DNA from: Sulfurirhabdus sp043759595
GTDB lineage: Bacteria; Pseudomonadota; Gammaproteobacteria; Burkholderiales; SMCO01
DNA: 64,000 nucleotides
Reading direction: 5' to 3'
Assembly: GCA_043759595.1 (NCBI GenBank)
Contig: JAYVLG010000204.1
Coordinates: forward strand, 1-64,000
The notes beneath the pieces were generated by a model. It saw nothing but the letters and a program-made list of their open reading frames with translations. It did not search any database and was not told where the DNA came from. Within the stretch, counting starts at the first letter, position 1; every line of letters begins with the position of its first letter. The translations under genes were made by a program, and so were the position numbers. Of this stretch, positions 34,733-43,658 are shown in pieces.

Positions 34733-35415
34733 ATATCGGTGTATCGCAAGATTTGTCTTTTATTAGCCTGATTTCCAATGCCAGTATATTAGTGCAATTA
34801 GTGCTGTTGCTCTTGTTGCTGGGGTCACTTGTTTCGTGGTGGTATATCTTTCTGAAGATGTTCGCCATCAAACAGGCGGTCAAACAGTCTGAGGTTTTTG
34901 AGCGCGAATTCTGGAGTGGTTCTGATCTGAATTCGTTGTACCAGAGAGCGAATGCCGGCCATGGGGGAGAAGGCAGCATGGAACGCATCTTTGAAGCAGG
35001 CTTCCGCGAATTCTCCAAGCTTAAACGTCAGTCAGGCATGGACATCAATGCCGTGATGGATGGCACCCGCCGCGCCATGCGTGCAACCTACCATCGGGAA
35101 ATGGATCAGCTCGAGTCCCATCTTTCATTTCTGGCAACCGTAGGATCTGTGAGCCCCTATGTGGGTCTTTTCGGAACGGTATGGGGTATCATGAATGCCT
35201 TCCGCGGGCTGTCCAATATGGTGCAGGCAACATTGGCCCATGTAGCTCCCGGTATTGCCGAAGCGCTGATTGCAACAGCAATGGGCTTGTTTGCCGCTAT
35301 CCCTGCTGTTGTGGCATATAACCGCTTTACCCATGATGTAGATCGACTGGCTGTCCGTTTTGAAAGCTTCATGGAAGAGTTGTCCAATATTCTGCAACGT
35401 CAGGCAAGTACATGA
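34729..35415 (+). CDS. tolQ: Tol-Pal system proton channel TolQ
   Basis: TolQ, 228 residues, forms with TolR the proton-driven motor of the Tol-Pal system. Three transmembrane segments (about 15-38, 138-160, 172-195) and the ExbB/TolQ signature GTVWGIMNAFRGL are present. Start codon TTG at 34729 overlaps the ybgC stop by four bases, and its own stop overlaps tolR by four bases. Confidence 0.95.
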   Translation: MNIGVSQDLSFISLISNASILVQLVLLLLLLGSLVSWWYIFLKMFAIKQAVKQSEVFEREFWSGSDLNSLYQRANAGHGGEGSMERIFEAGFREFSKLKRQSGMDINAVMDGTRRAMRATYHREMDQLESHLSFLATVGSVSPYVGLFGTVWGIMNAFRGLSNMVQATLAHVAPGIAEALIATAMGLFAAIPAVVAYNRFTHDVDRLAVRFESFMEELSNILQRQAST

Positions 35416-35831
35416 GCGCTCGTCGTCCGCGCAAGCAGATGAACCAGATTAACGTCGTACCCTATATTGACGTGATGCTGGTATTGTTGATTATTTTTAT
35501 GATCACTGCGCCGCTGGTGAACCCTGGGCAAATAGAATTGCCGCAGGTCGCACAAGCGCTCACACCACCAGTCGCACCATTGGAAGTGGAAATCAGAGCA
35601 AATAAAAAACTGTTTTTGCGAGACAGGGAAAAATCCAGCAAGGAAATTGAAGTCAGTCACGATGACCTGGTGAATGCAGTGAAGGAAAAACAGGTGCAAA
35701 ATCCGGAACAGCCAGTGGTTATATCAGCAGACAAAAGTGTTCGTTATGAAGAAGTGTTGAATGTGATGGATATATTGCAGCAAAATCAGGTGAAAAAAGT
35801 GGGTTTGCTAGCTAAGCCGCGCGGGAATTGA
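35412..35831 (+). CDS. tolR: Tol-Pal system protein TolR
   Basis: The 139-residue ExbD/TolR-family protein has one N-terminal membrane helix (YIDVMLVLLIIFMITAPL) with the essential aspartate, and a periplasmic domain. Works with TolQ and TolA. Lies in the ybgC-tolQRAB-pal-cpoB operon. Confidence 0.95.
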   Translation: MSARRPRKQMNQINVVPYIDVMLVLLIIFMITAPLVNPGQIELPQVAQALTPPVAPLEVEIRANKKLFLRDREKSSKEIEVSHDDLVNAVKEKQVQNPEQPVVISADKSVRYEEVLNVMDILQQNQVKKVGLLAKPRGN

Positions 35832-35843
35832 TGGAGCAGTTAG

Positions 35844-36689
35844 ATGTGGGGGCATGAAGAACCAGGTAAGCGACTTGCCGGATTTTTGGCGGTGATCGTG
35901 CACCTGTTGTTTTTTGGGTTGCTGATCTTTGGTGTAAATTGGCATAGCAAGCAACCAGAAGCCATGTCAGCTGATTTATGGAGTGCATTACCCCCCGCAC
36001 AAAAACCAGTAAAAGAATCGGTGGCCAAGCAAAAGCCCATTGAGCCAACCCCGCCAAAAGAAGCACCAAAACCGCCACCTGAACCTGAAGTGGTGCATAA
36101 ACCAAAGCCAGAGCCAAAAGTTGAGCCAAAGCCGCCTGTCGTTAAACCGGATATAGCGCTCAAGGAAAAAGAGAAAAAACGCCTGAAAGAAGAAAAACTC
36201 AAGCAGGAGGAACTAAAGCAGAAGCAAGAAGTACTAAAACAAAAGCAAGAAGAACTAAAACAGAAGCAGGAAACGCAAAAACACAAGCAAGAGCAGGAAA
36301 AGCTGAAAAAGCAGCAGTTACAGGAGCAGAAAGCTGCAAAAGAAGCTGAAGCGCAGATGCAAAGGGAGCAAGCAGCAGCCAATCAGGCTGCTCAGGCAGC
36401 TTCTCAATCGAAAGTAAATGATTTTAAAAACAGAATACAGTCTAAAATAAAACGTTTTATTATTCTGCCATCCGACATGCAGGGGAATCCTCAGGCGGAA
36501 TTTGATGTGATTTTGCTGCCAAGTGGCGATGTATTAAGTGTAAAACTAACACGCAGTAGTGGAAATTCAGTGTATGACAGTGCAGTAGAACGTGCAATTT
36601 ATAAAGCACAACCCTTGCCGCTGCCACCTGAACCGTCACTGTTCAGTAAATTTCGTGAATTGCATTTGCAATTCCGGCCCAATGAATAG
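35844..36689 (+). CDS. tolA: Tol-Pal system protein TolA
   Basis: TolA, 281 residues, spans the periplasm between TolQR and TolB/Pal. One membrane helix (residues about 13-33), a Pro/Lys-rich stretch (about 50-100), a long Lys/Gln/Glu coiled coil with near repeats of LKQKQEE (about 105-180), and a C-terminal TonB-like domain ending FRPNE. The repetitive coiled-coil DNA (36190-36310) is a likely site of length variation. Confidence 0.93.
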   Translation: MWGHEEPGKRLAGFLAVIVHLLFFGLLIFGVNWHSKQPEAMSADLWSALPPAQKPVKESVAKQKPIEPTPPKEAPKPPPEPEVVHKPKPEPKVEPKPPVVKPDIALKEKEKKRLKEEKLKQEELKQKQEVLKQKQEELKQKQETQKHKQEQEKLKKQQLQEQKAAKEAEAQMQREQAAANQAAQAASQSKVNDFKNRIQSKIKRFIILPSDMQGNPQAEFDVILLPSGDVLSVKLTRSSGNSVYDSAVERAIYKAQPLPLPPEPSLFSKFRELHLQFRPNE

Positions 36690-36705
36690 AACAGGTAAAT
36701 CTTAA

Positions 36706-37998
36706 ATGGTGAACATGAAAAAATTACTCTCTGGCTGGATAGGCTTGTGTTTGATGTTGGTAACAGTGGTGCATACCGCACAAGCTGGTCTGACTATCGA
36801 TATTACAGGTGGTGCAGCAACGCAATTACCCATTGCCATAGTGCCATTTGCTGGAGAAGTTGGCCTGCCACAAAATATGACAGAAGTCATTGGTGCGGAT
36901 TTACAGCGTAGCGGACAGTTCAAATTAGTCAGTCCGGCCGGGATCGTGCCACAACCTCATGAACCAACCGAAATCAATTATCCTGCCTGGCGCGGACGTG
37001 GTGCCGATGCCATCGTAATTGGCAGCGTATCGCGTACTCCGGATGGTAAGGTGGAAATACGGTTCCGTTTGCTGGATGCCGCCAAACAAGAACAGCTTGC
37101 CGGATTCAGCTATATCGTTGCAACCGCGCAATTACGCTCAACAGCGCATAAAATTGCGGATGTGATCTATCAGAAATTAACGGGAGATCAGGGCGTATTC
37201 AGTACTCGTATTGCTTATGTCGTAAAACATGGTGGGCGATATGAGCTTCAGGTTTCTGATGCGGATGGTTATGGGGCGCAAACCATCGTGAATTCAAAAG
37301 AATCCATTATTTCTCCCGCATGGTCTCCAGATGGCAGCCGGCTGGCGTATGTTTCTTTCGAAAAGAAAAAGCCTGTGGTGTATGTGCAGTCCCTGTTAAG
37401 TGGTAGCCGCAACATTGTCGCGAATTTTAAAGGGAGCAACAGTGCTCCGTCCTGGTCTCCAGATGGCAGGAAACTAGCCATTGTTCTGACACGCGATGGC
37501 AATTCACAGTTATACTTGATCAATGCGGATGGCAGTGGATTGGCGCGCTGGAGTGTGAGTTCAGGTATTGATACAGAGCCAGAATGGTCTGCTGATGGAA
37601 AATGGATTGTTTTTACCTCTGACCGCGGGGGCAGCCCTCAGGTTTACCGCATGCCGGCAAATGGCGGGGATGCCAGACGTCTCACCTTCGAAGGTAATTA
37701 CAATGTTTCACCTCAGTTTAGTCCTGATGGTAAATCGTTTACATTTATCCAGCGCAATTCAGGCCGTTTCAACGTGGCTGTGCAGGATTTAGAAACAAAT
37801 CAGGTGCAAGTCTTAACCGACAGCGCCCTGGATGAATCACCCAGTTTCGCACCCAATGGCAAAATGATCCTTTATGCTACCCAAGTAGGTGGGCGCGGAA
37901 TACTCGCTGCAGTTTCGAGTGACGGTAGAACAAAGCAGCGGCTATCTGTGCAGTCTGGTGATATTCGTGAACCTGCTTGGGGCCCTTTCGTTAAATAA
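36706..37998 (+). CDS. tolB: Tol-Pal system beta-propeller protein TolB
   Basis: Periplasmic TolB, 430 residues: a Sec signal peptide (MKKLLSGWIGLCLMLVTVVH, cleaved after AQA), an N-terminal alpha/beta domain, then a six-bladed propeller with repeated SPxWSPDGxxLAY motifs. It binds Pal and TolA. Start at 36706 or the in-frame ATG at 36715, which gives the more typical signal peptide. Confidence 0.96.
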   Translation: MVNMKKLLSGWIGLCLMLVTVVHTAQAGLTIDITGGAATQLPIAIVPFAGEVGLPQNMTEVIGADLQRSGQFKLVSPAGIVPQPHEPTEINYPAWRGRGADAIVIGSVSRTPDGKVEIRFRLLDAAKQEQLAGFSYIVATAQLRSTAHKIADVIYQKLTGDQGVFSTRIAYVVKHGGRYELQVSDADGYGAQTIVNSKESIISPAWSPDGSRLAYVSFEKKKPVVYVQSLLSGSRNIVANFKGSNSAPSWSPDGRKLAIVLTRDGNSQLYLINADGSGLARWSVSSGIDTEPEWSADGKWIVFTSDRGGSPQVYRMPANGGDARRLTFEGNYNVSPQFSPDGKSFTFIQRNSGRFNVAVQDLETNQVQVLTDSALDESPSFAPNGKMILYATQVGGRGILAAVSSDGRTKQRLSVQSGDIREPAWGPFVK

Positions 37999-38024
37999 TC
38001 AATAAATCAAACAGGAGAATTTCA

Positions 38025-38549
38025 ATGAACAAATTATTGTTAAGTGCGTTACTGGTCAGTTTGTTGTCTGCTTGTGCAAGTACTGGCACACCAGATCAGA
38101 AAGTAGCTGTAGAAGATAAAAGCATGGGACAGAAAACCACTGCCGATGCTGGTGCGGGCACCAGTGGCACCCAGCAGCAGGGAATGGCAGTTAATCCGTT
38201 GACCGACCCTAATAATGTTTTGTCAAAGCGCAGTGTTTATTTCGACTACGATAGTTCCTCAGTCAACAATGAATACAAGCCAATGATTGAGGCTCATGCC
38301 AAGTACCTTAACCAGAATGGCAATACCAAAGTCACCGTTCAAGGAAATACCGACGAGCGCGGCAGCCGTGAATACAATATTGCTCTGGGTCAGCGTCGTG
38401 CAGAAAGCGTCAAGAAAGTCATGAACGTATTGGGCGTATCTGATAAACAGATCGAAACAGTGAGTATGGGTGAAGAAAAAGCGACTGGACATGATGAATC
38501 CGGCTGGAAAAATGACCGTCGCGCAGACATCGTTTATCAAGGCGAGTAA
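38025..38549 (+). CDS. pal: Peptidoglycan-associated lipoprotein Pal
   Basis: Pal, 174 residues, anchors the outer membrane to peptidoglycan. It has a lipoprotein signal with lipobox LLSAC (C17) and a C-terminal OmpA-like domain (VYFDYDSSSVN, NTDERGSREYNIALGQRRA). An AGGAG ribosome binding site precedes the ATG. Follows tolB by 26 bp. Confidence 0.97.
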   Translation: MNKLLLSALLVSLLSACASTGTPDQKVAVEDKSMGQKTTADAGAGTSGTQQQGMAVNPLTDPNNVLSKRSVYFDYDSSSVNNEYKPMIEAHAKYLNQNGNTKVTVQGNTDERGSREYNIALGQRRAESVKKVMNVLGVSDKQIETVSMGEEKATGHDESGWKNDRRADIVYQGE

Positions 38550-38680
38550 TCTTACGTTCGGCTGATCACACCGAAATGATTTAATCCCATCCGGTATGCG
38601 GTTTTTTTGGGTATGATCATTGGGTGCGTTGGCCGATAGTGACACACAGCGTTTTTCTGGGTTGGGGAATAGCTATGTCA

Positions 38681-38724
38681 AGTTGCTTCTGTTCCCTGCG
38701 CCACAAGGGACGCAACTGCGTCCC
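38681..38724 (+). promoter_or_regulatory. Alternative hairpins before cpoB
   Basis: Two mutually exclusive structures can be drawn. Stem 1 pairs AGTTGC (38681-38686) with GCAACT (38712-38717) and TCCCT (38693-38697) with AGGGA (38706-38710). Stem 2 pairs GGGACGCA (38707-38714) with TGCGTCCC (38717-38724). Stem 2 ends 22 bases before the cpoB ATG. This layout resembles an attenuation or translational switch, but that is inference. Confidence 0.4.
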
Positions 38725-38746
38725 AATTAATTGACGGATCTTGAAG

Positions 38747-39538
38747 ATGATACGTAAATACGCACTGATATTAGTGGTTGTTCTCAGCGGAACTGGCATG
38801 GCACATGCTGGATTGTTTTCTGATGATGAAGCCCATAAAAAAATAATTGACCTGCAACAACAAGTTAAAACGCTGGAAACTCGGCTGGCTACGCTGGAAG
38901 GCGTTGTGCAGAATCAAGGTCTGGTTGAATTGTTGTCTCAAGTGGAAACACTCAAGGGTGACATGGCTAAAATGCGCGGTCAGCTTGAGGTGCAGACCCA
39001 TGATCTGGAAAGCGTGCAAAAACGTCAGAAAGATTTTTATGTGGATCTGGATACCCGTTTGCGTCACCTGGAAAGCGCTGGACCGGCTTCGCCTGTTACC
39101 GGGGTTGCTGGAAGTGCAGCAGGTAAAACGGGAGCAGCTAACCCGGCAGTGGCGGCTGATCCGGCAGCTGAGGCCAAAACCTATGAAGCGGCATGGAGCT
39201 TGTTTAAAGCAGGAAATTACCAAGGCGCAATTACAGGCTTTTTGGGTTTTCTGAAATCCTATCCCAATAGCAATCTGGCTTCCAGCGCGCAATACTGGAT
39301 TGGTAATTCGTATTTTGCCTTGGGTGATTTCAAGTCGGCAATCGCTGCTCAGCAAAAGCTGATCAAACTCTATCCAGACAGTCAAAAAGTGCCAGATGCC
39401 ATGCTGAATCTGGCCAGTTGTCATCAAGGGCTAGGCGATAACGGCGCAGCAAGAAAAACGCTGGAAGATCTGGTCGCAAAGTTTCCATTAAGCAGTGCCG
39501 CAGATTTGGCACAAAAAAGGCTTGGCAATCTAAGGTAA
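38747..39538 (+). CDS. cpoB: Cell division coordinator CpoB (YbgF)
   Basis: The ATG at 38747 gives 263 residues: a signal peptide (MIRKYALILVVVLSGTGMAHA), an N-terminal coiled coil (about 28-100), a Gly/Ala/Pro linker and C-terminal TPR repeats (AKTYEAAWSLFKAGNYQGAI, PDAMLNLASCHQGLGDN). CpoB links Tol-Pal to septal peptidoglycan synthesis by PBP1B. It is separated from pal by 197 bp with hairpins, so it may have separate control. Confidence 0.92.
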   Translation: MIRKYALILVVVLSGTGMAHAGLFSDDEAHKKIIDLQQQVKTLETRLATLEGVVQNQGLVELLSQVETLKGDMAKMRGQLEVQTHDLESVQKRQKDFYVDLDTRLRHLESAGPASPVTGVAGSAAGKTGAANPAVAADPAAEAKTYEAAWSLFKAGNYQGAITGFLGFLKSYPNSNLASSAQYWIGNSYFALGDFKSAIAAQQKLIKLYPDSQKVPDAMLNLASCHQGLGDNGAARKTLEDLVAKFPLSSAADLAQKRLGNLR

Positions 39539-39679
39539 AATGTACCAGCTTTCAGGGCATGGTGGGTGTACCTTTGCTGAGCGTTCAAGTTTGCATCGTT
39601 GAGGTGGAATTGTCCGCGCCATTAAAGCCCTGGAGTGTATTGAAAGCGACCATCACTTTATTCAACTGCCGGATACAGC

Positions 39680-40333
39680 ATGACAGCACCGCAACCAACC
39701 CTGCGCATTAACGAAATCTTTTATTCTCTGCAAGGTGAGACCAGTCGAATTGGTCTGCCTACCGTATTTATTCGTCTGACAGGCTGTCCGTTGCGCTGTG
39801 GTTATTGCGATACGGAATATGCTTTTCATGAAGGGGAGAGCATGCCGCTCTCTGAGATTCTCGAAAAAACCAAAACATATAGCGCGCATTACGTCACGGT
39901 AACAGGGGGTGAGCCGCTGGCACAGAAAGGCTGTATTGATTTGCTTAAGATGCTGTGCGATGCCGGTTATTCTGTCTCTCTTGAAACCAGCGGTGCACTG
40001 GATGTGTCGAAAGTGGATGTTCGCGTATCCAAAATTGTTGACGTTAAAACACCGGGTTCAGGTGAGGTAAGTAAAAATCGCTGGGAAAACCTGCAATATC
40101 TGACACCCCATGACGAAATCAAATTTGTGTTGTGTGATGAAAGTGATTACCAATGGGCAAAACAACAATTAGCTGAACACAAGCTCGCAGAACGATGCCC
40201 GGTCATATTTTCCCCGGTGTTTTCTACCCTTGAGCCGGGTGACCTCGCAGAATGGGTATTGCGCGACCATGTGCCAGTTCGCATGCAGATACAATTGCAC
40301 AAATACTTGTGGGGAGAAGGTCGCGGCAAATAA
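39680..40333 (+). CDS. queE: 7-carboxy-7-deazaguanine synthase
   Basis: A 217-residue radical SAM enzyme with the CxxxCxxC cluster motif at C36, C40 and C43 (TGCPLRCGYCDTEYAF). It makes 7-carboxy-7-deazaguanine in queuosine synthesis. Followed after 79 bp by queC, the next enzyme. The SAM-binding TGGEPL motif is also present. Confidence 0.95.
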   Translation: MTAPQPTLRINEIFYSLQGETSRIGLPTVFIRLTGCPLRCGYCDTEYAFHEGESMPLSEILEKTKTYSAHYVTVTGGEPLAQKGCIDLLKMLCDAGYSVSLETSGALDVSKVDVRVSKIVDVKTPGSGEVSKNRWENLQYLTPHDEIKFVLCDESDYQWAKQQLAEHKLAERCPVIFSPVFSTLEPGDLAEWVLRDHVPVRMQIQLHKYLWGEGRGK

Positions 40334-40412
40334 GGGGTTGTAGGTGAATGAAACGCCTCCCCAATAATCTGGGTTAGAATAATGCACTCTATTTATTCTT
40401 CTAATCACGTTC

Positions 40413-41081
40413 ATGAAAAAAGCAGTCATTTTATTATCAGGTGGCCTTGATTCCGCAACAGCCTTGGCCATTGCGCGCCACGAAGGCTACGATTGCTATG
40501 CATTAAGCCTGGATTACGGCCAGCGGCATCGCGCAGAATTGCAGGCAGCGGATAGCGTAGCAAAAGCACTGGGCGCTGCCATCCACCGAACAATCAAACT
40601 GGATCTCACGGTATTTGGCGGCTCAGCGCTGACTGATGCCTCAATTTCTGTCCCTACCACTCCCGGAGTAGGCATTCCAATTACCTATGTGCCAGCACGC
40701 AACACCATTATGCTATCCCTTGCTTTGGCATGGGCAGAAGTGCTGGGAAGCCGGGATATCTTTATTGGCGTGAATGCGGTGGATTATTCAGGCTACCCGG
40801 ATTGCCGATCCGAATATATTTCAGCCTACGAGAAAATGGCCAACCTTGCGACCAAGTCCGCCATTGAAGGGCACGCGTTGAAAATTCACACACCGCTAAT
40901 CGCCCTGTCCAAAGCGGACATCATTCGGCAAGGCATTGAATTAAAAGTGGACTACCGTCAAACGGTATCCTGCTATCAAGCGGATGACGCAGGGGCTGCA
41001 TGCGGTAAATGTGACTCTTGCAGATTAAGACGTCAGGGATTTGCAGAGGCGGGAATAAATGATCCGACAAATTACCAGTAA
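40413..41081 (+). CDS. queC: 7-cyano-7-deazaguanine synthase
   Basis: QueC, 222 residues, converts the QueE product to preQ0 using ATP and ammonia. PP-loop ATP pyrophosphatase motif LLSGGLDSATAL at the start and a C-terminal zinc site (CGKCDSCRLRRQGF). The pair queE-queC is typical of the queuosine pathway. No convincing preQ1 riboswitch is seen before it. Confidence 0.97.
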   Translation: MKKAVILLSGGLDSATALAIARHEGYDCYALSLDYGQRHRAELQAADSVAKALGAAIHRTIKLDLTVFGGSALTDASISVPTTPGVGIPITYVPARNTIMLSLALAWAEVLGSRDIFIGVNAVDYSGYPDCRSEYISAYEKMANLATKSAIEGHALKIHTPLIALSKADIIRQGIELKVDYRQTVSCYQADDAGAACGKCDSCRLRRQGFAEAGINDPTNYQ

Positions 41082-41295
41082 CTGGTGCCGTACTACTTGA
41101 TGGTATGGTAGGAATGTACTAACTATTTAATTAAATTAAGAAATTTTGCAAATAGTGATTGAGATTTATTTCTATTAGATTAAAATTCGCATGGTAAATA
41201 AATGAATGGTTTTGTAGAAAGGCCTCTTAAGATTTTCGGAACAGAGCCGTTACATAAGTCATGCCGCATGATAATTAGAATGAGAGGAAAATTGA

Positions 41296-42480
41296 ATGGT
41301 ATTTGAAAGTTTTGGACAAGCCCAGTCTTACTTCTTATGGGCAACCTTCGGGATAGCCCTGGTAATGGGTGCTGTGGTCAATAAAACCAACTTCTGCACA
41401 ATGGGTGCAGTGTCAGACTGGGTAAACATGGGTGATATGGGTCGAATCCGTGCCTGGTTGCTGGCCATCGCAGTTGCCATGATTGGTGTGATTGTGCTGG
41501 AGTCCTACGGCCTGATAAAGGCCGATTTAGCCTTTCCTCCCTATCGTGCCAATCAGCTAGTCTGGGCTGAAAATCTGTTGGGCGGTTTATTGTTCGGTAT
41601 CGGCATGACCCTCGCTTCAGGTTGCGGTAACAAAACCCTGATCCGTATTGGTGGGGGTAACCTGAAATCCATTATGGTGCTGATCATTATTGCGACCATC
41701 GCCTATTTCATGGTGAATCCTTTCCCTGGTTCAGATAAAACGTTGATGTCTGTGCTGTTTTATGACTGGATTCGTCCACTTGCAATCACGTTGAACACCA
41801 AACAAGATCTGGGTTCCATCATTTCAGGCCCGGAACAAGCAGTGCACACGCGCCTGATTGTGGGTGGCATCATTGCATTCGTCCTGCTGGTATTTATCTT
41901 TAAAGCCGCTGATTTCCGCAACAACTTCGATAATATTCTGGGTGGTTTGGTAGTAGGGCTGGCAATTGTTGCAGCATGGTACGTAACAAGCACCACAACT
42001 TTAAATGTCGATGGTGAAAAATTCCCGTTGCAGAACTTCGTATCTGAACAGTGGGACATGTTGGCAAAAGAAGGTGATGTCAAACCTGCCGATAGCCGCC
42101 CGCTAAGCCCTCAATCCTTCACGTTCATCAATCCCATGGGACAAACCCTGGGTTATGTGGCTTCCGGGTTCAATCGCACAGTGCTGACCTTTGGTGTGAT
42201 GTCGGTATTCGGCGTAATTGTCGGTTCATTGCTATGGTCATTGATCAGCCGTAGTTTCCGGATTGAATGGTTCGCCTCCTTTAAAGACTTCGTCAATCAC
42301 CTCTTCGGAGCCGTCTTGATGGGCTTTGGTGGCGTACTGGCAATGGGCTGTACCATCGGCCAGGGCGTGACAGGTATATCAACCCTTGCAGTCGGCTCTT
42401 TCATCGCGTTTTTCGCCATTATTGCAGGCAGTGCACTCACCATGAAATACCAGTATTGGAAAATGATGCGCGAAGAGTGA
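41296..42480 (+). CDS. YeeE/YedE family sulfur-compound transporter
   Basis: This 394-residue membrane protein has about nine to ten hydrophobic segments and the duplicated YeeE/YedE motifs with conserved cysteines: TNFCTMGAVSDW, MTLASGCGNKTLIRIGGGN and LAMGCTIGQGVTG. Family members such as TsuA import thiosulfate through cysteine relays; the substrate here is likely a reduced sulfur compound. The large loop between halves (about 245-290) is typical. AGAGGA ribosome binding site just before the ATG; single-gene unit. Confidence 0.88.
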   Translation: MVFESFGQAQSYFLWATFGIALVMGAVVNKTNFCTMGAVSDWVNMGDMGRIRAWLLAIAVAMIGVIVLESYGLIKADLAFPPYRANQLVWAENLLGGLLFGIGMTLASGCGNKTLIRIGGGNLKSIMVLIIIATIAYFMVNPFPGSDKTLMSVLFYDWIRPLAITLNTKQDLGSIISGPEQAVHTRLIVGGIIAFVLLVFIFKAADFRNNFDNILGGLVVGLAIVAAWYVTSTTTLNVDGEKFPLQNFVSEQWDMLAKEGDVKPADSRPLSPQSFTFINPMGQTLGYVASGFNRTVLTFGVMSVFGVIVGSLLWSLISRSFRIEWFASFKDFVNHLFGAVLMGFGGVLAMGCTIGQGVTGISTLAVGSFIAFFAIIAGSALTMKYQYWKMMREE

Positions 42481-42496
42481 TTCGCTTCAAATAGTT

Positions 42497-42531
42497 AAGA
42501 GAAAAGCGCATAAAATAAAGGGTTTTCTCTT
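42497..42531 (+). terminator. Inverted repeat after the YeeE/YedE gene
   Basis: AAGAGAAAA (42497-42505) pairs perfectly with TTTTCTCTT (42523-42531) with a 17-nt loop. It is AT-rich and overlaps the -35 box of the tRNA promoter; a weak terminator or coincidence. Confidence 0.35.
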
Positions 42532-42557
42532 GACAGTACGAAATAGGAATGTATAAT
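42530..42557 (+). promoter_or_regulatory. Consensus sigma70 promoter of tRNA-Lys
   Basis: Perfect TTGACA (42530-42535) and perfect TATAAT (42552-42557) with a 16-bp spacer, ending 14 bp before the tRNA. A strong stable-RNA promoter. Confidence 0.85.
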
Positions 42558-42571
42558 TTCACCCTTTCCTT

Positions 42572-42647
42572 GGGTCGTTAGCTCAGTTGGTAGAGCAGCG
42601 GACTTTTAATCCGTTGGTCGCAGGTTCGAATCCCGCACGGCCTACCA
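42572..42647 (+). tRNA. tRNA-Lys (anticodon TTT)
   Basis: A 76-nt tRNA with encoded CCA, standard D arm, anticodon loop CTTTTAA and T loop TTCGAAT. The 5' part fits normal tRNA-Lys, but the 3' part gives an A-C mismatch in the T stem (42622/42634) and G-U pairs at acceptor positions 1-72 and 4-69. This suggests that the 3' end was contributed by an integrated element. The gene still has a consensus promoter. Confidence 0.93.
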
Positions 42648-42655
42648 AGAAAATC

Positions 42656-42687
42656 AAAGGGTTAGTCAGAAATGACTAGCCCTTTTT
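42656..42687 (+). terminator. Terminator after tRNA-Lys
   Basis: A 13-bp stem, AAAGGGTTAGTCA with TGACTAGCCCTTT (one G-T wobble), capped by a GAAA tetraloop and followed by TT. Ends the tRNA transcript. Confidence 0.88.
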
Positions 42688-43281
42688 CTATTGTTTTATC
42701 CGCTTAGTCCCCGTATTAGTCCCCGTTCGTGTTCAACCTTCTTTTTCCTTGAAGATAATCTAAAGCATCCAAGTGTTACTTTTACCCAAGAACATCATTT
42801 TGTCCATTTTATGGAGCGTGTCGTACGAAACAAATCGATAATAGACACTATCTAGGCCTATAAAGTGGGCTAGAAAAGTCGTGGATAAACCTGGTCACGT
42901 ATAACCCCTATTTCAAGGCTTGTTTTCCAGTCATGCCATATCATCAAGCAGGATACTACGATCCTACGTGGATCGGATTATCAGCATTGTCTGTATCGTA
43001 CTTTCTAAAAAACCATATATCAGAAAATAGAAATCTCAAAACAGGGATGCGCCCAGTTGTGGGTGTTGCTTTAACAGATGACCACTGTCGTGCATGGTAT
43101 GAAAGGCTGACTTTTAAGAGTGAATGCAGCTCAAGAGAGTTGTAAGGCCAAAAATCTACTTTATTCCGAATGGCGTATGAAATGTAATTGTTATCTAATT
43201 ATAACTAGCTAATTTACAAAAAATGGTAGCGAAAATTTAATTTCTGGAAATGAGATTGCTTTGGAAAAAGTGGGGGGTAGT
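42688..43281. other. Left flank of the island, mostly noncoding
   Basis: About 590 bp between the tRNA terminator and the AlpA-like gene. It contains a short direct repeat of TTAGTCCCCGT (about 42704-42728), a minus-strand frame ending ALDYLQGKRRLNTNGD that might be the last codons of a lost integrase, and one weak 70-codon open frame (42933-43145). No intact integrase gene is present. Confidence 0.5.
42933..43145 (+). CDS. Doubtful small ORF
   Basis: A 70-residue open frame (MPYHQAGYYDPTWIGLSALS) without a visible ribosome binding site and without similarity I can recognise. It lies in decayed island-flank DNA. It may be a gene fragment or chance; listed only because it is the sole frame in this stretch. 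Confidence 0.2.
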   Translation: MPYHQAGYYDPTWIGLSALSVSYFLKNHISENRNLKTGMRPVVGVALTDDHCRAWYERLTFKSECSSREL

Positions 43282-43464
43282 ATGGATTTAAAAAATCAAC
43301 GTCGGGGATGGTCTATTCAGGAGGTTTGTGCCATTTATGGCTGGTCCCGTTCATATTTTTATCGACTGGAGAAGCAGGGTAAAGCGCCAAAATCCTTAAA
43401 GATTGGGCGGAGGCGCCTTATCCTCGAGTCTGCTTTGAAGGAATGGGAATCGTTGTTAACTTAA
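43282..43464 (+). CDS. AlpA-like excisionase/DNA-binding protein
   Basis: The ATG at 43282 behind a GGGGG ribosome binding site gives 60 residues with a MerR/AlpA-type helix-turn-helix (GWSIQEVCAIYGWSRSYFYR) and a basic wing (PKSLKIGRRRLIL). AlpA-like proteins regulate integrases or act as excisionases in prophages and integrative elements. It is the first island gene and supports a mobile origin. The cognate integrase is missing. Confidence 0.7.
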   Translation: MDLKNQRRGWSIQEVCAIYGWSRSYFYRLEKQGKAPKSLKIGRRRLILESALKEWESLLT

Positions 43465-43658
43465 TTTCAGCGCACTTATGTTTACCTGGCTTGTAAAAAA
43501 TGAATACTTATCATTAATGCCGCGGACGCCAGCATGGGTTAGGTCATCATGCAAATTTTAGTTGGGAGTCCATGCTACTTGATTTAACTGGGTGTTGTGC
43601 AAAACAACGCGCAAGCGGATAAGCGAGGCAGAAACGCAGTCAGCGTGCTCAAAATAAT

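Noticed and set aside
40334..40412. Possible preQ1 riboswitch between queE and queC
   Set aside because: A GGGG/CCCC stem can be drawn, but the characteristic preQ1 aptamer tail pairing is not seen, and the element usually precedes the first queuosine gene.
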